A DNA stretch of 64,000 nt from Rickettsia endosymbiont of Lasioglossum villosulum (lineage in GTDB: Bacteria; Pseudomonadota; Alphaproteobacteria; Rickettsiales; Rickettsiaceae): assembly GCF_964026455.1 (NCBI RefSeq), contig NZ_OZ032152.1, positions 248,001 through 312,000 on the forward strand, in the 5' to 3' direction. Positions 1-8,403 of this stretch are shown piece by piece. Position numbers and translations under genes: made by a program. Position 1 is the stretch's first letter. Each line of letters starts with the position of its first letter. The notes under the pieces are model-generated. The model had not been told where the DNA came from, made no database searches, and saw only the letters and a program-made list of their open reading frames with translations.

Positions 1-1
1 T

Positions 2-139
2 GAATTAAAGAAGACTACAGAAGCTTGCAATATGCTTGATAAGCTGAATAAGGAATTTCCAAGTAATAGAACAGCTGCATCTAAAAAAATGGCGGAAGAT
101 GCTAAGTTTAAATTTGGCTGTACCACTAAATCAAAATAA
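2..139 (+). CDS. C-terminal fragment of a TPR-type periplasmic protein (CpoB/YbgF-like)
   Basis: An open frame enters from the left edge and stops at 139, giving the last 45 residues of a protein. The visible part is a helix-rich tail with FPSNRTAA and a run of Lys/Ala, the style of the last TPR helix of CpoB/YbgF, the periplasmic partner of the Tol-Pal system. The next gene starts 5 bases downstream, so the two are probably co-transcribed. The tolQRAB genes lie 27 kb away, so if this is CpoB it is detached from them. The assignment is tentative because so little of the protein is in the window. Confidence 0.45.
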   Translation, partial: ELKKTTEACNMLDKLNKEFPSNRTAASKKMAEDAKFKFGCTTKSK

Positions 140-144
140 AAAAT

Positions 145-813
145 ATGACAGATATTCTAGACGAAGTATTAAATGATCAAAATGAAGAAAAAAGGCTGAT
201 TTTTTTTAAAAGACTTTTACCTATAGTAATAATTATTGCCTTAATAGCTATTACTATAATGGTCATTAACAATAACAATAAAAATAAGCAAATTGAAAAT
301 AACCAAAAAAATGGTGACATTTTTGTTAAAGCAGTTAATTTAGAAGTTGTGCAAGGTAATAGGGAACTTGCTATTAGTACCTTAGAAAATTTAGTTGGCA
401 TTAGTGATACTAAGATAAAAGAGATTGCTTTACTAGAGCAAGTTGCTATAAAACTTTCAGGGCAACAAAATTCAGAAGCCAAAGATTTACTTGGTAAGAT
501 TATTGAAAATAAGGAATATTCAGAAATCGTTACTTCATATGCTCGTATTGCATGGTGTAGTCTCGTTATCGATGATGAAAATCTAGATATTGCTGATAAA
601 GAAAAATTAGTAAAATATTTAAATTATTTTGATGATGAAAATAAGCCTTTTTGGGCTACAGCAAATATTATGAAAGCTATTTGGGATATTAAGAGCAATA
701 TGCTTGCAGAAGCAGAAAAGAATTTAAGAATTTTAGTAGCATCAAATAACACTTCAGATTTACTAAAAGATCAGGCAAAAGCTTTGCTTGCAGGCTTAGA
801 TAGAGCTAAATAA
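145..813 (+). CDS. YfgM-like single-pass membrane protein with TPR-like periplasmic domain
   Basis: 222 residues. A charged N-terminus is followed by one strong membrane segment at about residues 24-42 (LLPIVIIIALIAITIMVI) and then a helical domain of TPR type. This is the layout of YfgM, an ancillary subunit at the SecYEG translocon whose gene commonly sits immediately before bamB, as here (18 bases apart). The family link rests on topology, length (206 residues in E. coli) and synteny. Likely role: a periplasmic chaperone-like partner during secretion of outer-membrane proteins. The start ATG follows the previous gene by 5 bases. Confidence 0.7.
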   Translation: MTDILDEVLNDQNEEKRLIFFKRLLPIVIIIALIAITIMVINNNNKNKQIENNQKNGDIFVKAVNLEVVQGNRELAISTLENLVGISDTKIKEIALLEQVAIKLSGQQNSEAKDLLGKIIENKEYSEIVTSYARIAWCSLVIDDENLDIADKEKLVKYLNYFDDENKPFWATANIMKAIWDIKSNMLAEAEKNLRILVASNNTSDLLKDQAKALLAGLDRAK

Positions 814-831
814 TAGAATTAAAGGAGAAAT

Positions 832-2064
832 ATGATCAAGAAAATAGTAAGTTTATTATTACCGCTCATTATTTTAAGTGCATGTAACGCACTTGGTCCA
901 AAAAGAGTAAAAAATATAGTTGAATTAACTCCTAAATTATCTCTGCAATCTAACGAACCAATATATTTAGGAAATAGTGCAAATATATATGCATTTAATC
1001 CAAATATGTTAAAAAACAAGCGATATGATTTTGTTAAAAATAAAACCATTACAGAGCCTGTTTTTGTTGGTGATATGATTTATGCGTTAGACATTAGGTC
1101 AAATGTTTCAGCATTCTCTATAGAAAAGAATAAAGTTATTTGGTCTTATAATTTAAGCCGAAATAAAAAAGATAATTATATTGGTGGTGGCATCCTACAT
1201 TTTAACGATAAGTTATATGTAACATATGGTTCAAGATTATTAGTAGTACTTGATGCAAAAACAGGTTATGAAATAATTAGAAAACAGCTTCCTGATATCA
1301 TCCGAACAAAACCGGTTATGCTAAATGATAGCACGGTTTTAGTCCAAACAATCAGCAATCAAACAACAGCTTTAAATGCTGAAACTTTAAAAAACGTTTG
1401 GGAGCATGAGAGTTTAGCTGAAGTTCTATCAGCAAGCTATTTCATGACACCGATAGTACATAAAGATAGTGTAATAATAACTTATAATTCCGGACAAATA
1501 CTTGCATTAAATACAAAAAATGGTGAAGTAAAATGGAATTTTGAATTTGCAAGTTTCGATCATGTAGCTATACCAAATTTTGAAGAAGCTAGCATTTTAT
1601 GTACTCCTATTTATGATAATAATAATTTATATATAGCAACAGGACTCGGTAAACTTATTAAATTAAATCTCGATACAGGAGCAGCTATTTGGCAAGTAAA
1701 TGCTGAGGATATTCAATCAACATCCTTAATCGGTAATAGTTTATTTGTCACAAATAATGCAAGGCAGATAGCTGCTTTTAATCCTGAAACAGGCTTAGTA
1801 AAATTTGTAGCTGATTTAAATGATGGAAAAGATTCCAAAAAACTCAAAGCTTCTACTTTCTTAGCACCTTTTATAGCAGAGAATAACGGCAGTCGCAGCC
1901 TAGATATTATTTCTATGAGTGGTGTTTTATATAGCTTTGATTTAGATAATAATGATCATTTAGGTACAGTGCCAAATATTACTAAAATCATTAATAATAT
2001 CCATTATTATGGTTTAACTGCTAATAAAAACTTATATTTTTCTACCGATAGAAAAATAATATAA
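832..2064 (+). CDS. bamB: Outer membrane protein assembly lipoprotein BamB
   Basis: 410 residues. The N-terminal signal ends in a lipobox LSAC with Cys18 as the lipidation site, so the protein is anchored in the outer membrane. The rest carries repeated PQQ-type beta-propeller blades (for example VIWSYNL, LVVLDAKTGYEI, ILALNTKNGEVKWNF, LIKLNLDTGAAIWQV), each with the AxDxxTGxxxW signature of the BamB/YfgL propeller. In the family BamB binds BamA and helps insert beta-barrel proteins. An AAAGGAGAAAT ribosome site precedes the ATG, and the YfgM-like partner lies just upstream. Confidence 0.93.
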   Translation: MIKKIVSLLLPLIILSACNALGPKRVKNIVELTPKLSLQSNEPIYLGNSANIYAFNPNMLKNKRYDFVKNKTITEPVFVGDMIYALDIRSNVSAFSIEKNKVIWSYNLSRNKKDNYIGGGILHFNDKLYVTYGSRLLVVLDAKTGYEIIRKQLPDIIRTKPVMLNDSTVLVQTISNQTTALNAETLKNVWEHESLAEVLSASYFMTPIVHKDSVIITYNSGQILALNTKNGEVKWNFEFASFDHVAIPNFEEASILCTPIYDNNNLYIATGLGKLIKLNLDTGAAIWQVNAEDIQSTSLIGNSLFVTNNARQIAAFNPETGLVKFVADLNDGKDSKKLKASTFLAPFIAENNGSRSLDIISMSGVLYSFDLDNNDHLGTVPNITKIINNIHYYGLTANKNLYFSTDRKII

Positions 2065-2071
2065 ATATAAC

Positions 2072-2101
2072 TTGACAAACTACTGGTATTAATGCTATTA
2101 A
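2072..2101 (+). promoter_or_regulatory. Candidate sigma-70 promoter for rplM-rpsI
   Basis: A perfect TTGACA (2072-2077) is followed 18 bases later by TATTAA (2096-2101), which matches four of six positions of the -10 consensus. It lies about 50 bases before the GTG start of rplM, just after the bamB stop. Spacing and position fit a housekeeping promoter for the ribosomal protein pair. Transcription has not been shown. Confidence 0.5.
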
Positions 2102-2150
2102 ATATGGCTTTAGATCTTTATTCAAAAATTTTAATTAAAAAGATATTGTT

Positions 2151-2618
2151 GTGAAAACTTATTCTGCAAAACCATCGGAAATTGAAAAAAAATGGTGGGT
2201 TATAGACGCAAAAAATGTTGTACTTGGAAGACTTGCAAGTAGAGTTGCTAATATGCTTCGTGGTAAACATAAACCTAGCTTTACTCCTCATATGGATTGT
2301 GGTGATAATATAATCATAATCAATGCAGAGCATGTAACATTAACCGGTAAAAAAGCAAATCCTAAAGATGGGAAGATATATTATAGACATACGGGATTCC
2401 CAGGCGGTATTAAGGATACTACTGCAGGTAAAATTTTAAGTGGTAAACACCCTGAGCGAGTCATTAAAATGGCAGTTAAAAGAATGATTACAAGAAATGC
2501 TTTAGGTGCTAAGCAAATGAGTAATCTATATATTTATGCAAATAATGAACATCCTCACGCAGGACAGCAGCCTGTAGTTTATGATTTTGCAAGCCAAAAT
2601 CCAAAAAATAAGAAGTAA
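2151..2618 (+). CDS. rplM: 50S ribosomal protein L13
   Basis: 155 residues. Typical L13 blocks are present: [17 protein letters not shown] near the N-terminus, [13 protein letters not shown], the central [12 protein letters not shown], and [13 protein letters not shown] toward the end. It is a component of the large ribosomal subunit that binds 23S rRNA early in assembly. The start is GTG at 2151, chosen because the family begins MKTYSAKP. It is followed after 6 bases by rpsI, the usual L13-S9 operon. Confidence 0.98.
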   Translation: MKTYSAKPSEIEKKWWVIDAKNVVLGRLASRVANMLRGKHKPSFTPHMDCGDNIIIINAEHVTLTGKKANPKDGKIYYRHTGFPGGIKDTTAGKILSGKHPERVIKMAVKRMITRNALGAKQMSNLYIYANNEHPHAGQQPVVYDFASQNPKNKK

Positions 2619-2624
2619 TCAACT

Positions 2625-3119
2625 ATGACAACGTTAAAGATTAAAACAGACAAAGTAGAAAAGCCGCTAAATAAGGAAGCTTTAATTGCTGACAAACAAA
2701 CAGTTAAAACTCCTAAAGAGAAAATGGATAATTCAGGTAGATTCTATGCTACTGGTAAAAGAAAAAACGCTATAGCACGAGTTTGGCTTAAACCAGGAAA
2801 AGGGCAAGTAATTGTTAATAAAAAAAGCTTAGATCAATATTTTGCTTCTGAAACGCAAGTCAAAACTATATTGCAACCTTTTACTTTAACGAAAACTAAT
2901 AATCAGTATGATATAGTTTGTACAGTTAGAGGGGGTGGTATTTCAGGGCAGAAAGGTGCTATCTTGCATGGTATATCTAAAGCATTAGCACAATCAGCTC
3001 CAGACTTTCATGCTGTTTTACGTAAAGGTGGCTTCTTAACACGTGATTCTAGAGTAGTAGAGCGTAAGAAATACGGGCAACATAAAGCACGTAAGAAAAC
3101 ACAATTCTCTAAACGTTAA
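2625..3119 (+). CDS. rpsI: 30S ribosomal protein S9
   Basis: 164 residues. The C-terminal two thirds is canonical S9: [40 protein letters not shown], and the basic tail ending QFSKR whose Arg reaches the P-site tRNA. The N-terminal ~35 residues form a lysine-rich extension absent from shorter bacterial S9 proteins. It is co-transcribed with rplM. No clear intrinsic terminator is seen after the stop, where the sequence runs into palindromic repeats. Confidence 0.98.
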
Positions 3120-3160
3120 TTTATTGTTTTATTTCGTTTTCGTGTAGGTGAAGCATTATT

Positions 3161-3450
3161 GCGTGGGTCGAAAAACGCCCTCTGCGTCATCCCGTGGCGG
3201 CATTGTTGCGTAAATCAAGAGTCGTCATTGCGAGCGACTGCAAGGAGCGTGGCAATCCAGAAAAAATAATAAAAAATGCTATAAGTTAGCATTTTTTACT
3301 GGATTGCTTCGTCAATTACTTCGTAATTTCCTCGCAATGACGAAAAAACTGATCCACGTGGGGCAAGCCTTAGGCGAGAATGACATTGAAGCCATGCAAT
3401 AACTAGGTACAAGCTAACTAGGTGTCACCGAACACGCTTTTAGATTGGAC
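3161..3450. repeat. Composite RPE block (nested palindromes) upstream of tRNA-Met
   Basis: The 402-base gap between rpsI and the tRNA holds no gene. Its core, 3223-3342, is an imperfect palindrome opening CGTCATTGCGAG and closing CTCGCAATGACG, with an inner TGCTATAA/TTAGCA loop. It is flanked by pieces of a second family (GTCATCCCGTGGCGGCATTGTTGCG on the left, GATCCACG on the right), which suggests one element inserted into another. The same core recurs at many places in the window. Confidence 0.85.
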
Positions 3451-3521
3451 GCAATTAAGACTAACTGAAGAACAATAAAATATCGCATTTACAGCAAAAT
3501 CCACAATAAAAACACATCTTT

Positions 3522-3598
3522 GGCGGGGTAGCTCAGTTGGTTAGAGCGACGGAATCATAATCCGTGTGTCGGGGGTTCAAATCCCTCCCTCGCTACCA
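3522..3598 (+). tRNA. tRNA-Met (anticodon CAU, elongator type)
   Basis: The 77-base cloverleaf folds fully: 7-bp acceptor (GGCGGGG with CCTCGCT), D-arm with GCTCAGTTGGTTAGAGC, anticodon stem ACGGA/TCCGT (3549-3553/3561-3565) around loop ATCATAA with CAT at 3556-3558, and T-loop TTCAAAT. CCA is encoded. A CAT anticodon could also be tRNA-Ile2 (lysidine-modified). The GGCGGGG acceptor and the overall resemblance to alphaproteobacterial elongator Met favour methionine, and the paired first base argues against initiator tRNA. Confidence 0.93.
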
Positions 3599-3821
3599 TT
3601 TCTTCTTTTTTTAATATTCTGTCTACAGTAAAATAGCACTAGATAATTTAAAAAAATCAGTGCCATTGTGAAAAAAAATAATATTATTAGATAGCTTTTA
3701 TATCATTCCCGCTTAAGGCTTGTCCCACGTAGAGCGGAAAATATTCTTGGTGTCATTCTTAGCTAAAAGTTTGGCTTTATTGAATGGCTCGATTTTTTTT
3801 GCTGTCACCCCTTGGCTGGAT
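3599..3821. repeat. Decayed RPE-derived spacer
   Basis: Noncoding sequence between tRNA-Met and the inverted-repeat element at 3822. It contains fragments recognisable from the window's repeats (CATTCCCGCTTAAGGCTTGTCCCACG, GTGTCATTCTTAGC, GCTGTCACCCCTTGGCTGGAT). No convincing gene is present. The only open frame here is short and is made of repeat sequence. Confidence 0.6.
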
Positions 3822-4088
3822 TATAATACCGGACAGTTATTATTATATGTCATTCCCGCGTGGTATTGTTGCGTGGATCATTTTCCCCTGTCATCCCGTG
3901 ATTTATGAACTAGAGCCAGCTTAGTATTTTTTATTATTTTCTGGATCTAGTTCCCAAGCAACTAGATGACACCGATCACGTTTTTTGATCTACGCAACAA
4001 TGCTTTCCCGCCGTTGCTAAGAATGACATATAAGGTCACCTACGCCTGATTAAAATATAACATTTTTTTAAAACTGTCCGGTATTATA
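3822..4088. mobile_element. MITE-like inverted-repeat element, copy 1 (RPE inside)
   Basis: 267 bp bounded by TATAATACCGGACAG on the left and its inverse CTGTCCGGTATTATA on the right. The interior carries an RPE (TCATCCCGTGATTTATGAAC ... GTTCCCAAGCAACTAGATGAC) and a terminal-proximal block AATATAACATTTTTTT/TCAGGCGTAGGTGACC shared, inverted, with the copy at 41547-41754. It has no transposase, so it is non-autonomous. Only GGCT is shared by the two flanks, so a target duplication is not evident at this copy. The remaining bases to 4149 hold nothing recognisable. Confidence 0.75.
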
Positions 4089-4149
4089 GGCTCTGACCAT
4101 GAGAGCCAGAAAGAACAAGATCAATCAAGCTTTTAAAATAACTAATTAC

Positions 4150-4572
4150 TCATTGTGAATCAGGAATATCTCCTAACTGTAATACTTCAGGATTGAAAAA
4201 TTTAAACATTGCAAGATGACAAGAATCATAATCCCCTGTTTTGTTATCATTATACTTTTTAATCGTGTTAATACTTTTAGAATCCTCTGCAATATTATAC
4301 AAATTCCTAATCACTAAATCGTTACTTGGGGATGGATTAATGAATTTATAATTACTTCTATTATGAGTAAATTGTATTTTTGTTGCTGATTCTAGTGTTA
4401 ACTCACTTATATCTAGGTCATTCTCAGTTTGTTCAAAGTTTTTACCATTTGCAATATTAATAGAATTCACTTTACTATATGCACATAAATTATCAAATAT
4501 TGTATTGGCATTAACAAAAATATTTTCTAAATATGAGCACTGATTTAATATTAAAGGGTTATTGTTAGTCAA
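4150..4572 (-). CDS. Hypothetical protein, downstream partner of a beta-repeat protein
   Basis: 140 residues with no family I recognise. It is Asn/Ser-rich with short alternating hydrophobic stretches and has no signal peptide or membrane segment. The ATG overlaps the end of the upstream gene on the same strand by 4 bases (ATGA type), so the two are probably translationally coupled. Alternatively they are halves of one older gene split by a frameshift; both share an Asn-rich style but no clear joining repeat is visible. It belongs to the accessory island 4150-8759. Confidence 0.6.
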   Translation of the reverse strand: MTNNNPLILNQCSYLENIFVNANTIFDNLCAYSKVNSINIANGKNFEQTENDLDISELTLESATKIQFTHNRSNYKFINPSPSNDLVIRNLYNIAEDSKSINTIKKYNDNKTGDYDSCHLAMFKFFNPEVLQLGDIPDSQ

Positions 4573-5084
4573 ACTATTTTCTTCAATAATAAGGTCGATC
4601 GATTTTCCTCATGATTATATATAATAATTTCTGAGTCCAAATTAATCTGAGTAACAGTGCAATAGTTTCCGAATTTAACAGAATCCCCAAAACCATTAAT
4701 ATTAACCATACCACCCTGAATTTCAACAATAATTCCATTATCATAAGAAATCATAGTATAATTTAAATTGTGATTATTGTTATAGGTAATTTTAAAACCA
4801 TCAGCAGGTATAATAGCTTCTTTAGTTTTGATCTTAAGCTCTCCTGCAAAGTTATTAAAAATAATTCCTTCATTATTAGTTTCAATCTCAACATTCTTAC
4901 TGCAATCATTATAAAAAATTTTAGTATAACTCAAATCTCTACCCTTACTGTTATCATTAACAACTGTAACATTATTTTCTGGTATAACAGCAGATTTAAA
5001 TGTAAATGTACATATATGTTCAGAATCACTAATGCTTATAGGACCTAAATCATTATTAGAATTAGTTATTGTTAACCTACTCAT
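4569..5084 (-). CDS. Hypothetical protein with internal beta-type tandem repeat
   Basis: 171 residues, no recognised family. Two segments of about 50 residues align with each other: KSAVIPENNVTVV...LSYTKIFYNDCSKNVEIE and KEAIIPADGFKIT...LNYTMISYDNGIIVEIQ. The shared pattern is K-x-A-(V/I)-I-P, L-x-Y-T-x-I-x-Y and V-E-I, suggesting a duplicated beta-rich unit. No signal peptide is seen. It overlaps the next gene by 4 bases. A divergent ankyrin gene begins at 5241, leaving a 156-base AT-rich shared upstream region. Confidence 0.6.
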   Translation of the reverse strand: MSRLTITNSNNDLGPISISDSEHICTFTFKSAVIPENNVTVVNDNSKGRDLSYTKIFYNDCSKNVEIETNNEGIIFNNFAGELKIKTKEAIIPADGFKITYNNNHNLNYTMISYDNGIIVEIQGGMVNINGFGDSVKFGNYCTVTQINLDSEIIIYNHEENRSTLLLKKIV

Positions 5085-5240
5085 ATTTTAACCTATTGTT
5101 AATTGTTGGTAGCAAAAACATTACACATAATAAAATTAATTATCAATTAAAAATTTAAGTTACCTACTAAAAAATTAATTGATTTTTTAATAATTTACGT
5201 ATATTGATAGATTAACTTTTAATTAATCTTTATAAAATAA

Positions 5241-5921
5241 ATGCCTAATAAAATTATACCTACCCCTTTTGAAGCTATTCAAAATAATGACATGAAAGCA
5301 TTAAAAGCTTGGCTTGAGTCAGGAGGAAACCCTAATGCTGAAGACGAAAATGGTAATAGTCTTGTTGAATTGCTTGCCACTCGGCATAATTTAGAAGGGA
5401 TAAAAATACTTTCACCTTATAACCCCGATATGAGCGTAAAACGCAATAGTGTTGGTGAGTTTAGTAAGAATATTGTAAGTTTAGTAAGTACAGGAAGTGA
5501 AGAGCTAAGAAATTTTATTGATCTCGAAGTAGCATTTTATGAGGAAGATTTTAGTTTAACTGAAATTGCATTTGGTGAATTATTTTTGCATTCAAAACCA
5601 GTATATAGACAAAATAAAAATTTTCATAGCCAATATAATCAGATAATAGACTTTATAAAGTATAAATTAACAACTTTAAATATTAATTCTATAAAAAACA
5701 ATCTGAATGCTTTAGAAGAGCATATGAAAAAATTATATTATCTTCACGAATTTGTAAACGATAAGCAATATTTTACAAATAAACTTGTTACAATGTTTCT
5801 AGAAAAAAAAATTAATGAATATACAAATACACAATATGTAACTGATGAAAGTTTTGTAGATTTTGAAAATAACTATTACGAGGATGAGAAAATTAAATTA
5901 TTAGGGTATAACATTCATTGA
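5241..5921 (+). CDS. Short ankyrin-repeat protein
   Basis: 226 residues. The N-terminus reads FEAIQNNDMKALKAWLESGGNPNAEDENGNSLVELLA, one clear ankyrin repeat and the start of another (residues ~8-60). The remainder is helical and charged with no recognised domain. Ankyrin repeats mediate protein-protein binding, and in intracellular bacteria such genes often encode secreted effectors. No secretion signal is visible in the N-terminus here. With so few repeats it may be a truncated member of the longer ankyrin family in this island. Confidence 0.75.
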   Translation: MPNKIIPTPFEAIQNNDMKALKAWLESGGNPNAEDENGNSLVELLATRHNLEGIKILSPYNPDMSVKRNSVGEFSKNIVSLVSTGSEELRNFIDLEVAFYEEDFSLTEIAFGELFLHSKPVYRQNKNFHSQYNQIIDFIKYKLTTLNINSIKNNLNALEEHMKKLYYLHEFVNDKQYFTNKLVTMFLEKKINEYTNTQYVTDESFVDFENNYYEDEKIKLLGYNIH

Positions 5922-6080
5922 ATTAAAAAAATATTTTTTAACTTATTTTCTTCCTAAATAATTACTTTTATTAGTATTAATATTATTAGATTTAATATAA
6001 CTTTGCCATTTGTGAGTTGGCGTATAAACATATCTATTTACTACTCGATTACCAATCTCTCTTAAATTTTGTTGAGAGGT

Positions 6081-6509
6081 TTAGTATCCTATATTATTAT
6101 TATTTTCTTGATTATTTAGTTTTAATTCTTCAGTAATAAAATTTATTATTCCTTTCTTATTAACTATTAAATTATTAATAGGTATTTTTTGTAATTCTTC
6201 TGATAAAATATTTTTTATTTCTCTACGTACTTCATTATTAATCGGGCTTACCTTATCGATCGCTTCTATTGCTGAATTTATTATCTCTTTTGATAATTTA
6301 TTTTCAATTCCACGATTCGATTTAAAAAAATCATATTTAGGAGGGTTGATATTTGAATTAATATCTGCTGATAATACCCAAGCTTTTTTATTTAAGCTTT
6401 CTAATTTAGGTAAACGCGGCGGCTTTGGGGGAGGCAGATTATATGAGGAATTATTTTTATCAAGTTTATTTAATATTCTTTGAGCATTAATTTCTGTTTC
6501 TAAAAACAC
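6081..6509 (-). pseudogene. C-terminal remnant of the caspase-like/ankyrin protein, out of frame
   Basis: 142 residues can be read from an internal Met, but the open frame extends upstream to about 6597 and continues the ankyrin consensus lost by the neighbouring gene: GANLEIEDSRNTILSIAEHY. Inserting one A at 6588-6592 (GAAATGGAGCT to GAAAATGGAGCT) fuses this frame to the gene at 6575-8005, so it is the detached tail of that protein. It carries a proline-rich stretch PPPKPPRLPKL at about residues 26-36, which contains PPKPPR, a match to the PxxPxR SH3-ligand pattern. A separate start is unlikely. Confidence 0.75.
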
Positions 6510-6574
6510 TTTTACTTTTGTATGAGCATAATGCTCTGCAATAGATAAAATAGTATTCCTACTATCTTCTATTT

Positions 6575-8005
6575 CTAAATTAGCTCCATTTCTACAAGCA
6601 TTTTTACTAGTTCCAAATTACCGTTTTTGCAAGCTAAACGCAAGGGTGTATCATTCTTTACATTATATTCATTTATATTAGCTCCATGCTTTAATAATAG
6701 TATAGCTGTTTCTAAATCTCCTTTTTTGCACGTAGCCATCAATGGAGTAGTTCCATCAATATTAGCTAAATTAGGGTTAGCTTTATGATTTATTAAAAGC
6801 TGAAATATTTTTACATTACCTTCATTATATGCACTATACAAAAGAGTAGTGCCTGTTTTTCTATTTATAACGTCAGGATTAGCTCCTTTTTCTAATAACA
6901 AATTTGCTATACCTACAAGATTTTTAACACAGGCAATATATAAAAGTGATTCTCCATCAGCCTCAACAAAATGAGGATCTGCCCCTTTTTCTAGTAAAGT
7001 TTGTGCTATTTCAGAATTCTTATTATGAATTGCAATAAATAAAGGAGTAATACCTATACTGTGATTTATCAATTCAGGTTTTAAATTATCCAGAATATTA
7101 TTTAGGGCTTTTGTTGTTTCATTTTTAAGTTTTATATCTAAGTTAAAAAGTGAATCAATTAAACCTATTATTGTAACGCTAATAAAATCTCTCGTATTTT
7201 CATTATCAACATTACTAATATATTCATGAAATTTTCCTATATCTCTTATAGATATATAATTCTTAAATAACTCACAAAAATTTTTCCCTTCAATCTCTAA
7301 ATAGTTCTGTATTTCTTTTGTCAATTTTTCTTCAGTTATATTTATTTGTAAAATATTCGAAATTCTAGTAGTAATTGAATAATCTTGTGGAGTACGAATA
7401 GTCTTAAATTTTACAATATGCCTCTCACTTTCTATTTGACTAAAAGTTGCACCCTGATAATTTTCAAGTTGATCATAAAGATATTGCAAATAAGGTGATA
7501 AACTATTTTCATTCATATAACGAGTAAGTGAACGAATACGAATAAATTTTTCAAGGTCTGTAGATGAAAGGTAGCTAGATTTTATATGAGTTACTACTAT
7601 GCTGCCAATATTTAAAGCTTCTATGTCTTTATTGGCAGTTCCTCCATAACATGACCATAAATGGATATATAAAGGATTATTTGGCAAGAGTTGTTGTAAT
7701 GATATTAGAAAATCTTTTGTTTTAGTATATTCTTGATCTAATAATATCTTATGTTCTTTATTAGATCTAGTGCCATGAGCTGAAATGTCAATTCTTGTAT
7801 TAGCTCCTATTTGCAGATTAAGAATTTGTAATGTTTTATATATTTCGGTTATTTTAACTGGGTTTGTCCCATCTCCTATTATTAAACAATCTTCTCTATC
7901 GTATAACTTTGAAATTTCAGAATCAATATCATTGTCAGGACCTACTATAAAAAGTGCTTTTAGCTCTCTAGGTTCTGCTTTTTCACTAATTATAGCTTTA
8001 GACAT
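6575..8005 (-). CDS. Ankyrin-repeat protein with caspase-like (clan CD) N-terminal domain; frameshifted at the 3' end
   Basis: 476 residues. Residues 15-150 form an alternating beta/alpha domain with DISAHGT (His77-Gly78) and, 42 residues later, YIHLWSCYGG (Cys119). That is the His-Gly and Cys arrangement of clan CD cysteine proteases (caspase/C80/CHAT folds). Residues ~318-476 are five ankyrin repeats (GITPLFIAIH, GESLLYIACV, GTTLLYSAYN, GTTPLMATCK, NDTPLRLACK). The frame ends abruptly at LVEMELI where the repeat consensus would continue NGANLE; a one-base deletion explains this and the missing tail lies at 6081-6597. Probably a host-directed effector or regulated protease. The protease reading is inference from motif spacing. 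Confidence 0.75.
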   Translation of the reverse strand: MSKAIISEKAEPRELKALFIVGPDNDIDSEISKLYDREDCLIIGDGTNPVKITEIYKTLQILNLQIGANTRIDISAHGTRSNKEHKILLDQEYTKTKDFLISLQQLLPNNPLYIHLWSCYGGTANKDIEALNIGSIVVTHIKSSYLSSTDLEKFIRIRSLTRYMNENSLSPYLQYLYDQLENYQGATFSQIESERHIVKFKTIRTPQDYSITTRISNILQINITEEKLTKEIQNYLEIEGKNFCELFKNYISIRDIGKFHEYISNVDNENTRDFISVTIIGLIDSLFNLDIKLKNETTKALNNILDNLKPELINHSIGITPLFIAIHNKNSEIAQTLLEKGADPHFVEADGESLLYIACVKNLVGIANLLLEKGANPDVINRKTGTTLLYSAYNEGNVKIFQLLINHKANPNLANIDGTTPLMATCKKGDLETAILLLKHGANINEYNVKNDTPLRLACKNGNLELVKMLVEMELI

Positions 8006-8023
8006 ATTTTTAATAATATTTAA

Positions 8024-8043
8024 TTCTTATTAATTAATAAGAA
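8024..8043. promoter_or_regulatory. Perfect 20-bp palindrome upstream of the caspase-like/ankyrin gene
   Basis: Ten-base arm TTCTTATTAA followed directly by its exact inverse, 18 bases before the ATG at 8005 on the minus strand. It could be an operator or, given the AT-richness, chance. There is no T-run, so a terminator is unlikely. Confidence 0.3.
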
Positions 8044-8256
8044 CATATTTTATTAAAAAAATATAAGTAATTGGTAAAAATTAGTTTAAAAAGCGGTATT
8101 GTTGTAATAAAAAAGTTGCAATTAACTCGTAAATTAAAACCATTATCATTTTATGAAAGCTCTATAAATATTTTTATTCATAGTAGAAAACTAATTTACT
8201 TCTTATATTTTTAGTAGTACTTGTATTGTACACAAAATATAAAAAGGATATTAATT
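8044..8256. other. AT-rich intergenic stretch, nothing recognised
   Basis: About 210 bases between the palindrome and the ATG at 8257. It contains poly-A and poly-T tracts but no gene, RNA fold or repeat shared with the rest of the window that I can identify. Confidence 0.5.
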
Positions 8257-8276
8257 ATGCTAAAGAATGACACATA

Positions 8277-8403
8277 TATACCTTTAATACTTCAAGATTT
8301 GGCAAGCCAAATTTCGGGATTCGTCTGTGCTCACGTAGTTTATCTACGTTCCGCAGACTCACCGCTTATTTGACTTACCAACTTTTGAAGTATTTGCGGT
8401 ATA
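8277..8403. repeat. RPE family with TACTTCAA ends, copy 1
   Basis: About 127 bp, ends TATACC...TACTTCAAGATTTGG and CCAACTTTTGAAGTA...GGTATA, forming a long imperfect hairpin. A second copy in the opposite orientation lies at 41356-41481 with the same stem and a variable loop around the ACGTA tetrads. This copy interrupts the reading frame that begins at 8257. Confidence 0.85.

Noticed and set aside
3554..3560. tRNA-Ile2 (lysidine) for the CAT anticodon
   Set aside because: The acceptor GGCGGGG and overall resemblance to alphaproteobacterial elongator tRNA-Met fit better.
3720..3908. A 62-codon open frame
   Set aside because: Made of RPE and mobile-element sequence, and it crosses the element boundary at 3822; no family and no ribosome site.
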